Below are positions 29,601 through 38,761 of a DNA stretch of 64,000 nt, piece by piece. Made by a program: the position numbers and the translations under genes. The notes below the pieces were generated by a model that made no database searches, was not told the DNA's origin, and saw only the letters and a list, made by a program, of their open reading frames with translations. The stretch lies in assembly GCA_965198875.1 (NCBI GenBank), contig CBDAPU010000001.1, positions 1,736,001 through 1,800,000 on the forward strand. Reading direction: 5' to 3'. The stretch comes from CBDAPU01 sp965198875. GTDB taxonomy: Bacteria > Pseudomonadota > Gammaproteobacteria > Eutrophobiales > Eutrophobiaceae. Each line of letters opens with the position of its first letter. Position 1 is the stretch's first letter.

Positions 29601-30173
29601 GTGTCTATCCCTGCTCATAAAACCCGTCAAGCCAGCTATCAGGATGTGCTCGATGCACCGCCGCACAAGGTGGCGGAAGTCGTCTATGGTGTGCTACAGA
29701 TGCATCCTAGGCCCGCTATCCCTCATGCTTGGGCGAGTTCGATCATGGGTGGCGAGCTGGTTAGCCCTTTTGGCCGTGGTCGTGGCGGTCCGGGTGGCTG
29801 GTGGATTGTGTTTGAACCAGAACTGCACTTGGGTGAGGATATTCTTGTTCCCGATCTGGCCGGTTGGCGACGGCAGCGGTTACCCAATCTGCCCAATGCA
29901 GCCTTCTTCGAGCTTGCCCCGGACTGGGTCTGTGAAGTACTCTCGCCTTCCACCCGTCAGCTTGACTTGACGGACAAGCGCAACATCTACGCCCGTGAGG
30001 GCGTTGCCCATCTGTGGTTTGTGGACCCGGACGCCCGCACCCTGGAAGCCTTTGAGCTTAAAGAGGCACAGTGGGTGTTGACTGCTTCACTCGCTGATGA
30101 TGCCCCCGTCTCCCTGCCCCCCTTTGACGCCATCAGCTTCCCGCTCAGTGCGCTGTGGCCGGATACGGCATAA
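29601..30173 (+). CDS. Uma2-family (DUF820) restriction-endonuclease-like protein
   Basis: The 190-residue protein starts with GTG. It shows the Uma2 core: SYQDVLDAPPHKVAEVVYG, then LGEDILVPDLAGWRRQRLP, APDWVCEVLSPSTRQLDLTD and YAREGVAHLWFVDPDARTLE. This is the PD-(D/E)XK-like fold with D at VPD and E at CEVLS. The family is common in cyanobacteria and some proteobacteria, often on mobile DNA, and its function is unknown. It stands alone between pseudogenes and is intact. Confidence 0.85.
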   Translation: MSIPAHKTRQASYQDVLDAPPHKVAEVVYGVLQMHPRPAIPHAWASSIMGGELVSPFGRGRGGPGGWWIVFEPELHLGEDILVPDLAGWRRQRLPNLPNAAFFELAPDWVCEVLSPSTRQLDLTDKRNIYAREGVAHLWFVDPDARTLEAFELKEAQWVLTASLADDAPVSLPPFDAISFPLSALWPDTA

Positions 30174-30292
30174 AACCGGGTGTTTTCGTGGCACTAGGGT
30201 AAAGAAGGTAAAAAAACTCTAAGCCGCCTTTAGGCAAATGGCCAATCGTGATCTGGACATTTGCGATAAACTCGGTAAGAAATCCATCAATC

Positions 30293-31689
30293 CTAAGTCG
30301 ATTCCGATGCACAGAATTTAATCGCTTCAGTTCGCTGCTCCTCAGTGAGTTCTCCCTCAAGCATATTGCGGCAGGTTTGCAGGTGTTGGATTCGAATCTC
30401 GCTCTTCTCCGAGCGATGATCAAGATCACGCAATTCCTTACGTGCTTTGATCATGGTCGATATAAAGCCATGCTCGGACTGCTCACCGAACACTTGTGTT
30501 ACGCAGAAAGTGGCGAATGGGTTACCTTGCTCCAGCATTACGGCGGCAATCGTAACTTCGGCGTCCTTAATACGTGAAGATGCGTTTGACTTCGACTGGC
30601 GCGATTTTTCAATAGCCTCAGGCAGGGATTGATTATCATTCGGATCCTCAACGCCGAGACTTATAGCGGTATTTTTGTCTTTTTCTGTGCGATCTTCCGG
30701 GTCTTGGTCTAACAACTCTTCAAGGAAATCGATGGTATTCTGATCAAGCTATTTGATGCTTTCAGCCCGCTCAATTTCCGCTTTTGCAACCTCCTTGGCT
30801 TGTGTATTTGTTAGCTTGATTGTGGTCACCGCTGTCAGGCAGGCATCAAACAGTGGTTCAAGGCCCGGATCATCAAGGTAGGCGCGATGTATGTTTTCCA
30901 TCCCGCTGGTTAGCATCCCTTTTCGCTGGATTACGCTTGATGCCGTGCTACGTACCGTGCTTAACTCAAGGATGAGTAACTCGGTATGCTTCTCGTTTAG
31001 CTTACTCGCCGCTTCAGATGCAAGCTTTCCCCTATTTTCCTCTTTGCCGAACGTATTCTCTATCTCGCCATCAGGGGTGGCGGCAATGTCTTCGAGTTCT
31101 TTCGCCAGTTTCGTGATCTCAGATTCCAGTTCAGCCCGTCTCTTGGGATCTACGCTGCTCGCCGAACCGCCCAGTTTGGCGGGAGGTCGCCCGAAGGCAC
31201 CAGCAGCCATTTCCTGAGACAGCAGGGTTGTCACTGTCTTGTCGTTACGTGCCAACATGAGCGTGTAGGCGACCTCGTCTATTGCGCCATTGGCGTAGGC
31301 TTCACAGGCCCTATACATGCGGTCTCGGAACAACTGGATGACAGCCAATCGTTCGCCTAACTGCACAACCGCTTCACTGAGATTAAAGGCCGCATTGATG
31401 CCCAAGCTTTTATCAGCACTGCCCACTTTCTTAAAAGCGAGATCGATAGTCGAGGATACAGCTTGAGCCACATCCGGGCTGGGTTCAGCGCAGACAATAT
31501 TTTTACCATTATCAGAATCAGGCATCGCTCGTGGTTTAGTTAACACCAGACGTTGCTTGGCATCCGTCAGCATCGAATCGGTTGTCAAATCATGCGACCG
31601 ATAGATGGAATTCCATTTTGCTGATGTGCAACCACTGTTAAGCCAGACAAGCAATGCTATATTGATACGGCACGGATCATATTTTTCAT
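30293..31689 (-). pseudogene. Lipoprotein of unknown function, broken by a frameshift and an in-frame stop
   Basis: The start MKNMIRAVSI (ATG at 31689) is joined, after a frameshift near 31658, to ALLVWLNSGCTSAKWNS, which together make a lipoprotein signal peptide with Cys after NSG. The long frame runs to a TAG at 30749-30751, and the same frame continues past it to 30293 (LDQNTIDFLEELLDQDPEDR onward). The corrected protein would be about 465 residues, rich in Ala, Glu and Lys and mostly helical. No known domain is recognised. Its neighbour on the same strand is the tail-collar-like gene, 62 bp upstream. Confidence 0.55.
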
Positions 31690-31750
31690 GGATGTCAACG
31701 TAACAGCTTGCTGTGTTTGAGAATGTTTTGACATTATGTATCTGATCATA

Positions 31751-32296
31751 TCAATCCTTTTTACAGACCGTATAAGCAATGTACGGCATGCGGTTATCGA
31801 AAGGCTCACCGGCACCCACTGGCTGGGAAAGAAACTCATAATTGTCAAAATCACTACTAGCACTTCCGAAATTGTTTCTCGGGCCGCCGCGATACCCATA
31901 GTTGCCTCTAGAGGCTTCTCCCCATGAAGTGCCATGTTGGTGCTTCGGCATCTGCTTTACGCTCAACGAGTAATTTATGTTCCCGCCATACTTTCCTGTA
32001 TTGTAAGTGAACGCCTGATTAATACCGTCTGCATCCTCGTCGCTATTATACGTCCCGGCTCCGATCAGCACCCGTCCTCTTGCGAGATCTACCTTAGACC
32101 AACCATCAGCGCATTCCCCAGCGTTATAAAAAGTGATTGTTCCGGACGGCACCACATCCCCTTTAATTGGGTGCATGTGGTTGTCCCGTATTTCTACCCA
32201 TTGCTTCCATTCTCCGCCCAAAGCAAACGCGCCAACTACGATAGCTATAAAAGTGGTACCTATAGAGCCTATTGCGATTTTGATATATTCGGACAT
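31751..32296 (-). CDS. Membrane-anchored phage tail-collar-like protein
   Basis: The protein has 181 residues. An N-terminal transmembrane helix (IAIGSIGTTFIAIVVGAFAL) is followed by a segment like the collar domain of tail fibres and microcystin-dependent proteins: GRVLIGAGTYN, then SVKQMPKHQHG and the end FDNRMPYIAYTVCKKD. Collar domains normally sit on phage fibres with no membrane anchor, so this could be a domesticated, surface-tethered version. It lies upstream of, and on the same strand as, the broken lipoprotein gene. Confidence 0.7.
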   Translation of the reverse strand: MSEYIKIAIGSIGTTFIAIVVGAFALGGEWKQWVEIRDNHMHPIKGDVVPSGTITFYNAGECADGWSKVDLARGRVLIGAGTYNSDEDADGINQAFTYNTGKYGGNINYSLSVKQMPKHQHGTSWGEASRGNYGYRGGPRNNFGSASSDFDNYEFLSQPVGAGEPFDNRMPYIAYTVCKKD

Positions 32297-32436
32297 CTTT
32301 TTACCTCTTCTCTATATTATGACCACTACTTGATTAAATCTGCTTAAATCAACACCCACCGCCAGACAATTTTATTCATAAGCAACGTCAGTTTTTCAGC
32401 GCAAATATATCGAGGGCTGTCTGATCGTTTCCCCAA

Positions 32437-32474
32437 TAAAAAAGCCGACGCTCATTTCTGATCCGTCGGCTTTG
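32437..32474 (-). terminator. Rho-independent terminator after the TonB-dependent receptor gene
   Basis: Read on the minus strand, AAAGCCGACG and CGTCGGCTTT form a 10-bp stem with a 13-base loop, followed by a T run. It starts about 27 bp after the receptor stop codon, so it should end that transcript and insulate it from the tail-collar gene. Confidence 0.85.
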
Positions 32475-32500
32475 AGCAAGCAAGGTGGTTCATGCTGCCG

Positions 32501-35152
32501 TTAAAAACGATACCTTGCAGTGACGCCGATGCGGCGTTTCTCCGGTAGCGTTAAGCCGATGGCCCTGTTGAACGGATTGAAGGTGCCGTCATTCCCTTCA
32601 ATATAACGGATCAGCGCCGGGGATGTATCGTTCTCAAAGAGGTTGTTGACCCACAGTTCGATATCGAAGTGCTCGGAGCGGATCCCGCCGCGCAGGTTGA
32701 CGATCTCGCGGGCACCGGTGTGGGCGAGGTTATACACCTGTGCGTAGCGCCTGGAGTTATAATTGAAATCGGCACGGGCGAACCAGTCCAGATCGGCAGT
32801 GAGGTCGCCTCTCAAGGTACTGGACAGGTTCAGTTGATGCCTGGAGACCTGCGGCAGTTGCGTACCGGAGATCAGCACATCGCCGCCGGGCTGGTAGCCA
32901 AAGATCAGGGCGGCCTCCCTGAATGCGCTGCCGGCATCGGCGCCCGCATCGACCGACTGGATGAATGAATCAATGTTGCTGTCGGTGAGCGCATAGGCCA
33001 GGTAGACGTTCCAGAAGTCCGTCACATCAATGCCCAGCTCCAGTTCAACGCCGTTAATGCTGGATCTGCCGATGTTTTGCAGGATGGTAAACGTGCGATC
33101 CTGACCTCTGACCGTGGCGGCGCGCACCGTGGTCAGTTGCTGATCTTCCCAGTCTATGTGATAGGCGGCCACGTTGACACGCACCTGATTATTCAGCCAG
33201 CGGGATTTCATCCCCAGCTCGTAGCTCCAGGCGGTCTCCTCGTCATAGGGGATATCGGCGGCAGGCGTGCCCTCATCGGTATTCAGTCCACCGGGCTTGT
33301 TGCCGCGCGCCATATTGGCATACACATTCAGGTTATCGTTAGGCTGATAGCTGACGATGAATTTGGGCAGGAAATTGCTGAAAGAGCCGCCGACATCCAC
33401 GGCGGGGGTGGTGTCGGTGGCCGCGCGGGAGAACTGGAATGTGTCCTTATTGTAGCGGAACTTGGCGCCCAGGGTAACGGCCTCGGTAAAGTCAAACTCC
33501 ATAGAGCCGAATACCGACCAGCTCTCAATATCGTTTCTGCCCTGACTCACAGCCGGTGCGCCCTCGTAACGGGGGCTGATGGAGATGCTCGCTGGCATGA
33601 ATCTCGGATTAAAGGGGGTAAAAACATTCACGCCAGTGGCCGACATGGACGTGGTCGTCTCCGATGAGGTGATCTGCGTACTCTCAGTATCCGAGGTGTA
33701 ATAATAGCCACCGATCATGTGGCGCATCGCATCGCCATCATATTGCAACCGCAACTCCTGGGAGAAATCGTCAAACTCCCTGCGCCCGGCCGTGATGAAA
33801 CCGACTCTCGCCTCAACACTGAGCGGCGCTCCAAAGCCCTGTACGGCAAAGGGATTGCCTACCCCCACCACCGGGAAGCGCGTATCGCCACCGCCAAAGT
33901 TCTGATCCTCACGCGTTTTGTTATCATAGTCGCTGTAGCCGGTGATGGAGGTGAAGGTGAAGGTATCAGTGAGGTCATATTCCAGCTTCAAACCCAGGCG
34001 CAGGCTTCTGTTCGCCACCCCGGGATCATCAAAAAAGCTGGTCTCCAGACTGGCTGCACCATCGTTTTCCGCCAGCACATCATCCACATCCACACGCCCG
34101 CAGTAATAACCGCTGCCGTTATAACCAGCTATGGGGACACCACTCATATTAAAGATATTATTCGCACTGGCCTCCGGTGTGCCTGGGGGGGGGGGGGGTT
34201 GCATCAGCGGCATGCCGTCCGCGCCGGTGCTACGGTTCGGGTTTCTCGCACCGGTGATGAAGCAGTTGTTAAAACTGGCGGGCTGCAAGCCGATGGCGTA
34301 CTGATCGTCATCGGTTCTTTCATAGATGGCATGGGCGGTGATCCCCAGTTGCTCAGTGGGGTTGAAGGTGAACACGGCCACGGCGCTGCTGGTCTCCTCG
34401 GCGCCTACTCTATCATTGATCGCCTCTGTGCCCAAGCTGTTAGCGGGGTAGAGGTTGTCATACTCGCCATTGCGCTGGTAGCGGGCAAGGGTGAGGGCGA
34501 AACCGGCCGCCTCCGTGATGGGGCCGCTGATGTGGGCTTCCGCTCGCAGATAATCACGCTGGCCGTATTCCACGGACACATCACCGGCAAAATCCTCGGT
34601 GGGCTTTTTCAGCACGTAGTTGATCGCCCCGGCCAGAGTGGAGCGGCCATACAGGGCGCTTTGCGGGCCTTTGACCACTTCCACCCGTTGCAATGCGGAG
34701 AGGGGCACTGTGGCCGCGCTGCGCTCAACGATGATCCCGTCAATAAACAGGCCGGCGTTGGCGCGCCCCTGGATAGTGGACTGGCCGCGGATGGCCGGGC
34801 GAAAGTCCTGTCTGCCGAAACCCTGGGCGAAGTCAAAACCCGGCGTGGCGTCGGCAATGTTGTTCAGGGAGGTGATCCCGCGCTCTTCCAGCACGGACTC
34901 GGTGAAGGCATTCACGGTGAGCGGGATGTTTTGCAGGCTCTCCTCACGCTTGCGCGCCGTGACGATAATTTCCTCAAGTACAACCTGAGCATAACTGTAT
35001 TGCGGAAAAAACGAGGTCATCATGAACAGGGCAAGTACAGGCAATGCGCCCGTGGTGGGTCGTCGGCCTGCCTGTGATTCGGCTCGCTTCGCCGACTGAT
35101 GTTGGCCAGCCACGCCTGTGGTTGTTGTATTTTCAACACACATTGTGATCAT
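32501..35152 (-). CDS. TonB-dependent outer-membrane receptor
   Basis: The protein has 883 residues with a long N-terminal extension and a signal peptide (LPVLALFMMTSFFPQYSYAQ). The TonB box and plug follow: EEIIVTARKREESLQNIPLT, GPQSALYGRSTLAGAINYV. The C-terminal beta barrel ends in RIGVTARYRF, with the expected terminal aromatic residue. It imports an unidentified compound energised by TonB, here probably the substrate of the adjacent catabolic cluster. A run of 14 G (C on the coding strand) encodes a Pro run near residue 318, and the frame is currently open through it. A palindromic operator lies 23 bp before the start codon and a terminator follows. Confidence 0.95.
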   Translation of the reverse strand: MITMCVENTTTTGVAGQHQSAKRAESQAGRRPTTGALPVLALFMMTSFFPQYSYAQVVLEEIIVTARKREESLQNIPLTVNAFTESVLEERGITSLNNIADATPGFDFAQGFGRQDFRPAIRGQSTIQGRANAGLFIDGIIVERSAATVPLSALQRVEVVKGPQSALYGRSTLAGAINYVLKKPTEDFAGDVSVEYGQRDYLRAEAHISGPITEAAGFALTLARYQRNGEYDNLYPANSLGTEAINDRVGAEETSSAVAVFTFNPTEQLGITAHAIYERTDDDQYAIGLQPASFNNCFITGARNPNRSTGADGMPLMQPPPPPGTPEASANNIFNMSGVPIAGYNGSGYYCGRVDVDDVLAENDGAASLETSFFDDPGVANRSLRLGLKLEYDLTDTFTFTSITGYSDYDNKTREDQNFGGGDTRFPVVGVGNPFAVQGFGAPLSVEARVGFITAGRREFDDFSQELRLQYDGDAMRHMIGGYYYTSDTESTQITSSETTTSMSATGVNVFTPFNPRFMPASISISPRYEGAPAVSQGRNDIESWSVFGSMEFDFTEAVTLGAKFRYNKDTFQFSRAATDTTPAVDVGGSFSNFLPKFIVSYQPNDNLNVYANMARGNKPGGLNTDEGTPAADIPYDEETAWSYELGMKSRWLNNQVRVNVAAYHIDWEDQQLTTVRAATVRGQDRTFTILQNIGRSSINGVELELGIDVTDFWNVYLAYALTDSNIDSFIQSVDAGADAGSAFREAALIFGYQPGGDVLISGTQLPQVSRHQLNLSSTLRGDLTADLDWFARADFNYNSRRYAQVYNLAHTGAREIVNLRGGIRSEHFDIELWVNNLFENDTSPALIRYIEGNDGTFNPFNRAIGLTLPEKRRIGVTARYRF
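34185..34198. repeat. Homopolymer of 14 G within the TonB receptor coding sequence
   Basis: On the minus (coding) strand it is a C run that supplies five Pro codons between MPLMQ and GTPEAS. Gain or loss of one base would truncate the receptor, so it could be a slipped-strand phase-variation tract. Length errors in sequencing are an alternative. Confidence 0.8.
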
Positions 35153-35174
35153 CCTCCTTTTAAGGTTCGGGGTT

Positions 35175-35192
35175 TGTTATAACTTTATAACA
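35175..35192. promoter_or_regulatory. Palindromic operator upstream of the TonB receptor gene
   Basis: TGTTATA-ACTT-TATAACA is a perfect inverted repeat with a 4-base centre. It lies 23 bp before the receptor ATG and matches five other sites in the cluster. Confidence 0.75.
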
Positions 35193-35335
35193 TTCTTATC
35201 CAAAGTAACATAAGCGGCGGCAGTGTCAACTTTGTATTGTAAAAACTGCTTTGTAAAAAAACAACGATGTTGAGTTCTACATGGGGCAGGGCGGATGATC
35301 GAAGCAATAACAGGGCAGGGTGGTTCAGTGGGGAT

Positions 35336-35400
35336 CAGATGTGTGTGGGCCATTATCAAGCCGGATAGAAGGGTCGGTTGCACTCGGGCCGCCCGATTTT
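35336..35400 (+). pseudogene. Small remnant similar to the monooxygenase pseudogene at 29.5 kb
   Basis: The stretch ATGTGTGTGGGCCATTATCA resembles ATGTGTATGAGCCATTATCA at 29469, and both continue to a shared GGTTGCACT. Translation gives GPLSSRIEGSVALG against EPLSNWVNGRVAL in the decayed monooxygenase. It is probably a leftover of a second, deleted copy. The flank 35400-35527 also has a partial repeat (AATAAAACC...GGGAATGT appears twice, about 100 bp apart). No gene is present here. Confidence 0.35.
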
Positions 35401-35527
35401 GAATAAAACCCCGGGGGAATGTTGTCTCGGGGATCTTAACTCATGGGTTCGAGTGTTGGTGGTGCGGTGTTGCCGTTGTTAGTTGGGCGAGATAACATTG
35501 TTCAATAAAACCAGCAGGGAATGTGCT

Positions 35528-36886
35528 CTATTCCATCCATTCCTGCGCCTCAATAAACGCTTCTCGATAATAACGCAGACAATAATACAGCAACACCGAG
35601 GAGACACAGGCTGAGATAAAGGAGACAACAGCGATGCTGTAGCGCAGCGCACTCTCATCGGCAAAGACATAATCGGTTACCAGGGCAACAGCGGTTGGGC
35701 CCAGGGTCAAACCCAGGATGGAAATAACGAACAGATACAGTGCAGAGACCTGCCCCCGCATCTGGTTGGGTATGATCATCATGAGTGATGATGCACCGGC
35801 GGCAGTCGCTATCGCCGGCCCCAGGTTCGCCGGTATTAACATCACGACAGCGAGTGTTTCTGTTGGCATAAGCGGCATTAAGGTCGCACCGGGCAAACTG
35901 ATCAAGACACCACACAGCACTGTACGCAGATGCGCATCTGTGTAACCTTTTTTATGGAGTTTATCCGCCAACCAGCCGGCAAAGTTCACGCCTATGGGGC
36001 CGAACACCAGCAAGATGAGTCCGTAGGTTAAGCCAACATCCTTGATGGACCAGGCGAATGTGCGAATAAACATGGTGGGCACCCAGGAAAAATAGGCATA
36101 ACCCAGTATCGTGACGACCGACATACCGACAAAAAGTGAAATAAATACCCGCCTGCGCTCGAGCAGGTAATTGAGGATATACCTGATAGACAGCGCACTG
36201 CTGTTCTCCCCTGTTTTTAGCAGACCTTTTCGGCTTGGTTCTTTCACCGTCAGCATCAGGGCGGCGATCAATAAACCGGGCAGGCCAACGATAATAAACA
36301 CACTCTGCCATTGATATAATTCACCCACCACAGGCAGCACCCAGGGCGAGGCATGTTGAACATAGTGGATCACATAACCACCGAAGATCATGGCGATACC
36401 CACACCCAGTGAGATCCCCATGTTGTAAAAACCAATAGCACGCCCGCGTTTGTCTTTCGGGAAGTAGTCGGTGATCAATGACAATGCGCTGGGGGTCAGC
36501 GCCGCCTCGCCCACACCCACACCGATACGGGCGATAAAAAGCTGTAGATAATTGCGCGCAAGACCACAGGCCGCCGTCATAAAACACCAGACCGTGATCC
36601 CGCAGGCGATGATCATCCGTCGGCTTTTTCGATCTGCAAGCCGTCCTAAGGGAATGGCCATGAAGGTATAAAAAATGCCGAAGGCGAGGCCCATCAACAG
36701 ACTGATCTGGGTATCGGATAAATGCATGTCCGCCTTGATGGGCTCCACCAGCAGATTTAAGATCTGGCGGTCGATGAAAGAGACAATATAGGCCAGTGTG
36801 AGAATACTCACCACATACCAGGAGTACCAGCCCTCAGGGTATTGCTCGATGTTACTATCTGATTTCTCTTGAGTTTTATCGATCAT
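35528..36886 (-). CDS. MFS transporter (spinster-like family)
   Basis: The 452-residue protein has 12 predicted membrane helices. It begins WYSWYVVSILTLAYIVSFID and has the MFS loop 2-3 motif GRLADRKSRR and the helix-4/5 signature RIGVGVGEAALTPSALSLI. The family includes transporters for aromatic acids and lipids; the substrate is not readable from sequence. It lies next to the TonB receptor on the same strand, and probably carries the receptor's ligand or an intermediate across the inner membrane. An operator palindrome lies 80 bp before its start. Confidence 0.92.
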   Translation of the reverse strand: MIDKTQEKSDSNIEQYPEGWYSWYVVSILTLAYIVSFIDRQILNLLVEPIKADMHLSDTQISLLMGLAFGIFYTFMAIPLGRLADRKSRRMIIACGITVWCFMTAACGLARNYLQLFIARIGVGVGEAALTPSALSLITDYFPKDKRGRAIGFYNMGISLGVGIAMIFGGYVIHYVQHASPWVLPVVGELYQWQSVFIIVGLPGLLIAALMLTVKEPSRKGLLKTGENSSALSIRYILNYLLERRRVFISLFVGMSVVTILGYAYFSWVPTMFIRTFAWSIKDVGLTYGLILLVFGPIGVNFAGWLADKLHKKGYTDAHLRTVLCGVLISLPGATLMPLMPTETLAVVMLIPANLGPAIATAAGASSLMMIIPNQMRGQVSALYLFVISILGLTLGPTAVALVTDYVFADESALRYSIAVVSFISACVSSVLLYYCLRYYREAFIEAQEWME

Positions 36887-36965
36887 AGTGATGCCGTTGC
36901 GGATAGGCGATGTTGTTGTCCTGGCTGGATTTTAAGTTATCTCTACAAGATGATTGCATCTATAT

Positions 36966-36985
36966 ATGTTATATTAGTATAACAT
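36966..36985. promoter_or_regulatory. Palindromic operator between the MFS gene and the broken TonB receptor
   Basis: ATGTTATATTAGTATAACAT is a perfect 20-bp palindrome with a 4-base centre. It lies 80 bp before the MFS start and 50 bp before the GTG at 37035, so it can control both divergent genes. It is the best copy of the consensus. Confidence 0.85.
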
Positions 36986-37034
36986 TATAGTTTTATTTAA
37001 AGATAGCATTGCTATTCTAAGGGAGGGTTTAGCC

Positions 37035-37630
37035 GTGCGCCAGTTCAATAAATTGCATTTTTCAGTTATCGCCGCTTGCGCCTTATCCTTAGTTTTTCCT
37101 CTCAGTTGCCCTATCGCAAGCTACTGAGGAGGTGGTGGTGAGCGCACAGCGCCGCTCGGAGGGTCTACAGGATCTGCCGGCGTCTGATACATTCAGGACT
37201 AAAATTTCTGTCTATCTGATAGACGATGATGGTTTTGTAGAGAATACGACTACGCAAAGAGGATGACATAAACTCGGAAGAAAACGCCGGTGTGCGCGGC
37301 GCCTTCCAATGGGATATGACCGATCAAGTGACCTGGGATGTATCAATCACCTATATCAAGCATGACCTTGCGAGCCTTCTCAATAATGAAGTAGATAATG
37401 AACGCACCGGCGCTACCGGGCTAACAAAAGATGGAGTACCCTTTGCTGGAATTGCTGCAGGCGATAAAAAGAATTTTGGATCAGGCAATGAAACGGAGTC
37501 GATTCATTTTACCTTAGATATTTCATGGCGAACCGGTTTGGGTGAAGTGAACATTCTTACAAGCTATCTGAAGCTGGATCAGGATAATGCGCTATCAGGC
37601 CATCCGGGGTTTCATCATTACACATCATGG
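37035..37630 (+). pseudogene. TonB-dependent receptor, internally deleted remnant
   Basis: The GTG at 37035 follows AGGGAGGG and begins a signal peptide (VIAACALSLVFPLS-like region, with a frameshift). A TonB box then appears, EEVVVSAQRRSEGLQDLPAS. The plug and most of the barrel are missing. A barrel fragment resumes at about 37275 (VRGAFQWDMTDQVTWDVSIT through SWRTGLGEVNILTSYLKLDQ) and ends near 37625. It was driven from the operator at 36966-36985. The 3' end now runs into the oppositely oriented oxidoreductase gene. Confidence 0.75.
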
Positions 37631-37636
37631 ATGCGG

Positions 37637-38632
37637 TTAATTGACCTTGACGATGGCCTTGCCAAAGTTCTCACCCCGCATCAGTCTGCAAAAAAGCCCG
37701 GGCGCTGCTTCGAGCCCTTCTACCAAGTCTTCTTTGTAGCGTATCTTTCCCTGCTCTAACCATCTGCCAGCCTGTTGTTCGAATTCAGCTCTCAGGTCTT
37801 CATGATCATACACGACCAGGCCGCGTACCGTTGCTCTTGCCTTAATGATGAAGGCCGGATTAGGGCCGGGCGGTATGTCGTTGGCGTTGTATTGGGCCAT
37901 GAGGCCACAAAGGATGACCCTGGCCCCCAGCGCCAGCTGCTCCATGCTGGCCTGCAAGACATCGCCACCAACATTATCGAAGTAGACGTCAATGCCATCG
38001 GGGCAGGTACGTTTTAATCCGTCTCGTAATGCCTCTTCCTTATAGTTAATGCACTCATCAAACCCGGCGTTTTCCACTACCCAGCTACATTTCTCTTTTG
38101 AACCGGCAATACCCACGACACGACAACCGTGGCGCCTGGCAATTTGCCCCGCCATGGAACCCACTGCGCCGGATGCGGCGGAGACTACAACCGTATCGGA
38201 GCCCTTCAGCTCGGCCAGGCGCATTATGCCGGCATAAGCGGTCAGCCCCGGCATGCCGAGTATGCCCAGCAGGATAGATAGCGAGCCCGGGCAGGGACTC
38301 ACCTTTCTTGCTGTCTCTGCGCGCAGGACAGGGTGGCTTTGCCAGCCACTGTGGGCGGCGATGAGGTCACCCTGTTGAAACTCACTGGCATGTGATGCAA
38401 TAACTCTGCTGATGGTCTCGCCAGCCATCAACTCGCCTTCTCGGATGGCGCCGGATAAATGGCGAGCGCTGATTTTTCCGCGCAGATAGGGATCGACTGA
38501 TAAATATAAGGTCTCACAAAGCAATTCATCTGCACCGGGCAGCCCTGCATCTGTCGTCACGACCTCAAAATCCCGCTCCTCGGGTATGCCTTGAGACTGC
38601 TTTTTCAATAAAACCCGAGTGTTATTTATCAT
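37637..38632 (-). CDS. NADP-dependent oxidoreductase, zinc-free MDR family (CurA/PTGR-like)
   Basis: This 331-residue medium-chain reductase starts MINNTRVLLKKQSQGIPEER. It has the family substrate-loop region LSVDPYLRGKIS, the nucleotide-binding VVVSAASGAVGSMAGQIARR and CPDGIDVYFDNVGGDVLQAS. There are no structural-zinc cysteines. Relatives reduce the double bond of alpha,beta-unsaturated ketones or aldehydes with NADPH. It is divergent from the FAD-linked oxidase across a shared operator. Confidence 0.93.
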   Translation of the reverse strand: MINNTRVLLKKQSQGIPEERDFEVVTTDAGLPGADELLCETLYLSVDPYLRGKISARHLSGAIREGELMAGETISRVIASHASEFQQGDLIAAHSGWQSHPVLRAETARKVSPCPGSLSILLGILGMPGLTAYAGIMRLAELKGSDTVVVSAASGAVGSMAGQIARRHGCRVVGIAGSKEKCSWVVENAGFDECINYKEEALRDGLKRTCPDGIDVYFDNVGGDVLQASMEQLALGARVILCGLMAQYNANDIPPGPNPAFIIKARATVRGLVVYDHEDLRAEFEQQAGRWLEQGKIRYKEDLVEGLEAAPGLFCRLMRGENFGKAIVKVN

Positions 38633-38678
38633 GTATTGTGCCTATGCTTGTCTGTGGGCAAGCACCTTTTTATATAAA

Positions 38679-38698
38679 ATGATATAATGTTATAATAT
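38679..38698. promoter_or_regulatory. Palindromic operator between the oxidoreductase and FAD-oxidase genes
   Basis: ATGATATA-ATGT-TATAATAT matches the consensus ATGTTATA-N4-TATAACAT with one symmetric change per half-site. It lies 47 bp before the leftward start and 64 bp before the rightward start. Confidence 0.7.
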
Positions 38699-38761
38699 AA
38701 ATACAACCTGTAAATGAACCTCACCAATCCTTAAATCTTCAAAGAGTCACAGGCAAATATC

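Noticed and set aside
33719..35077. Open frame of 452 codons antisense to the TonB receptor
   Set aside because: It is a shadow of the receptor's codon usage; the minus-strand receptor has signal peptide, TonB box, barrel end, operator and terminator.
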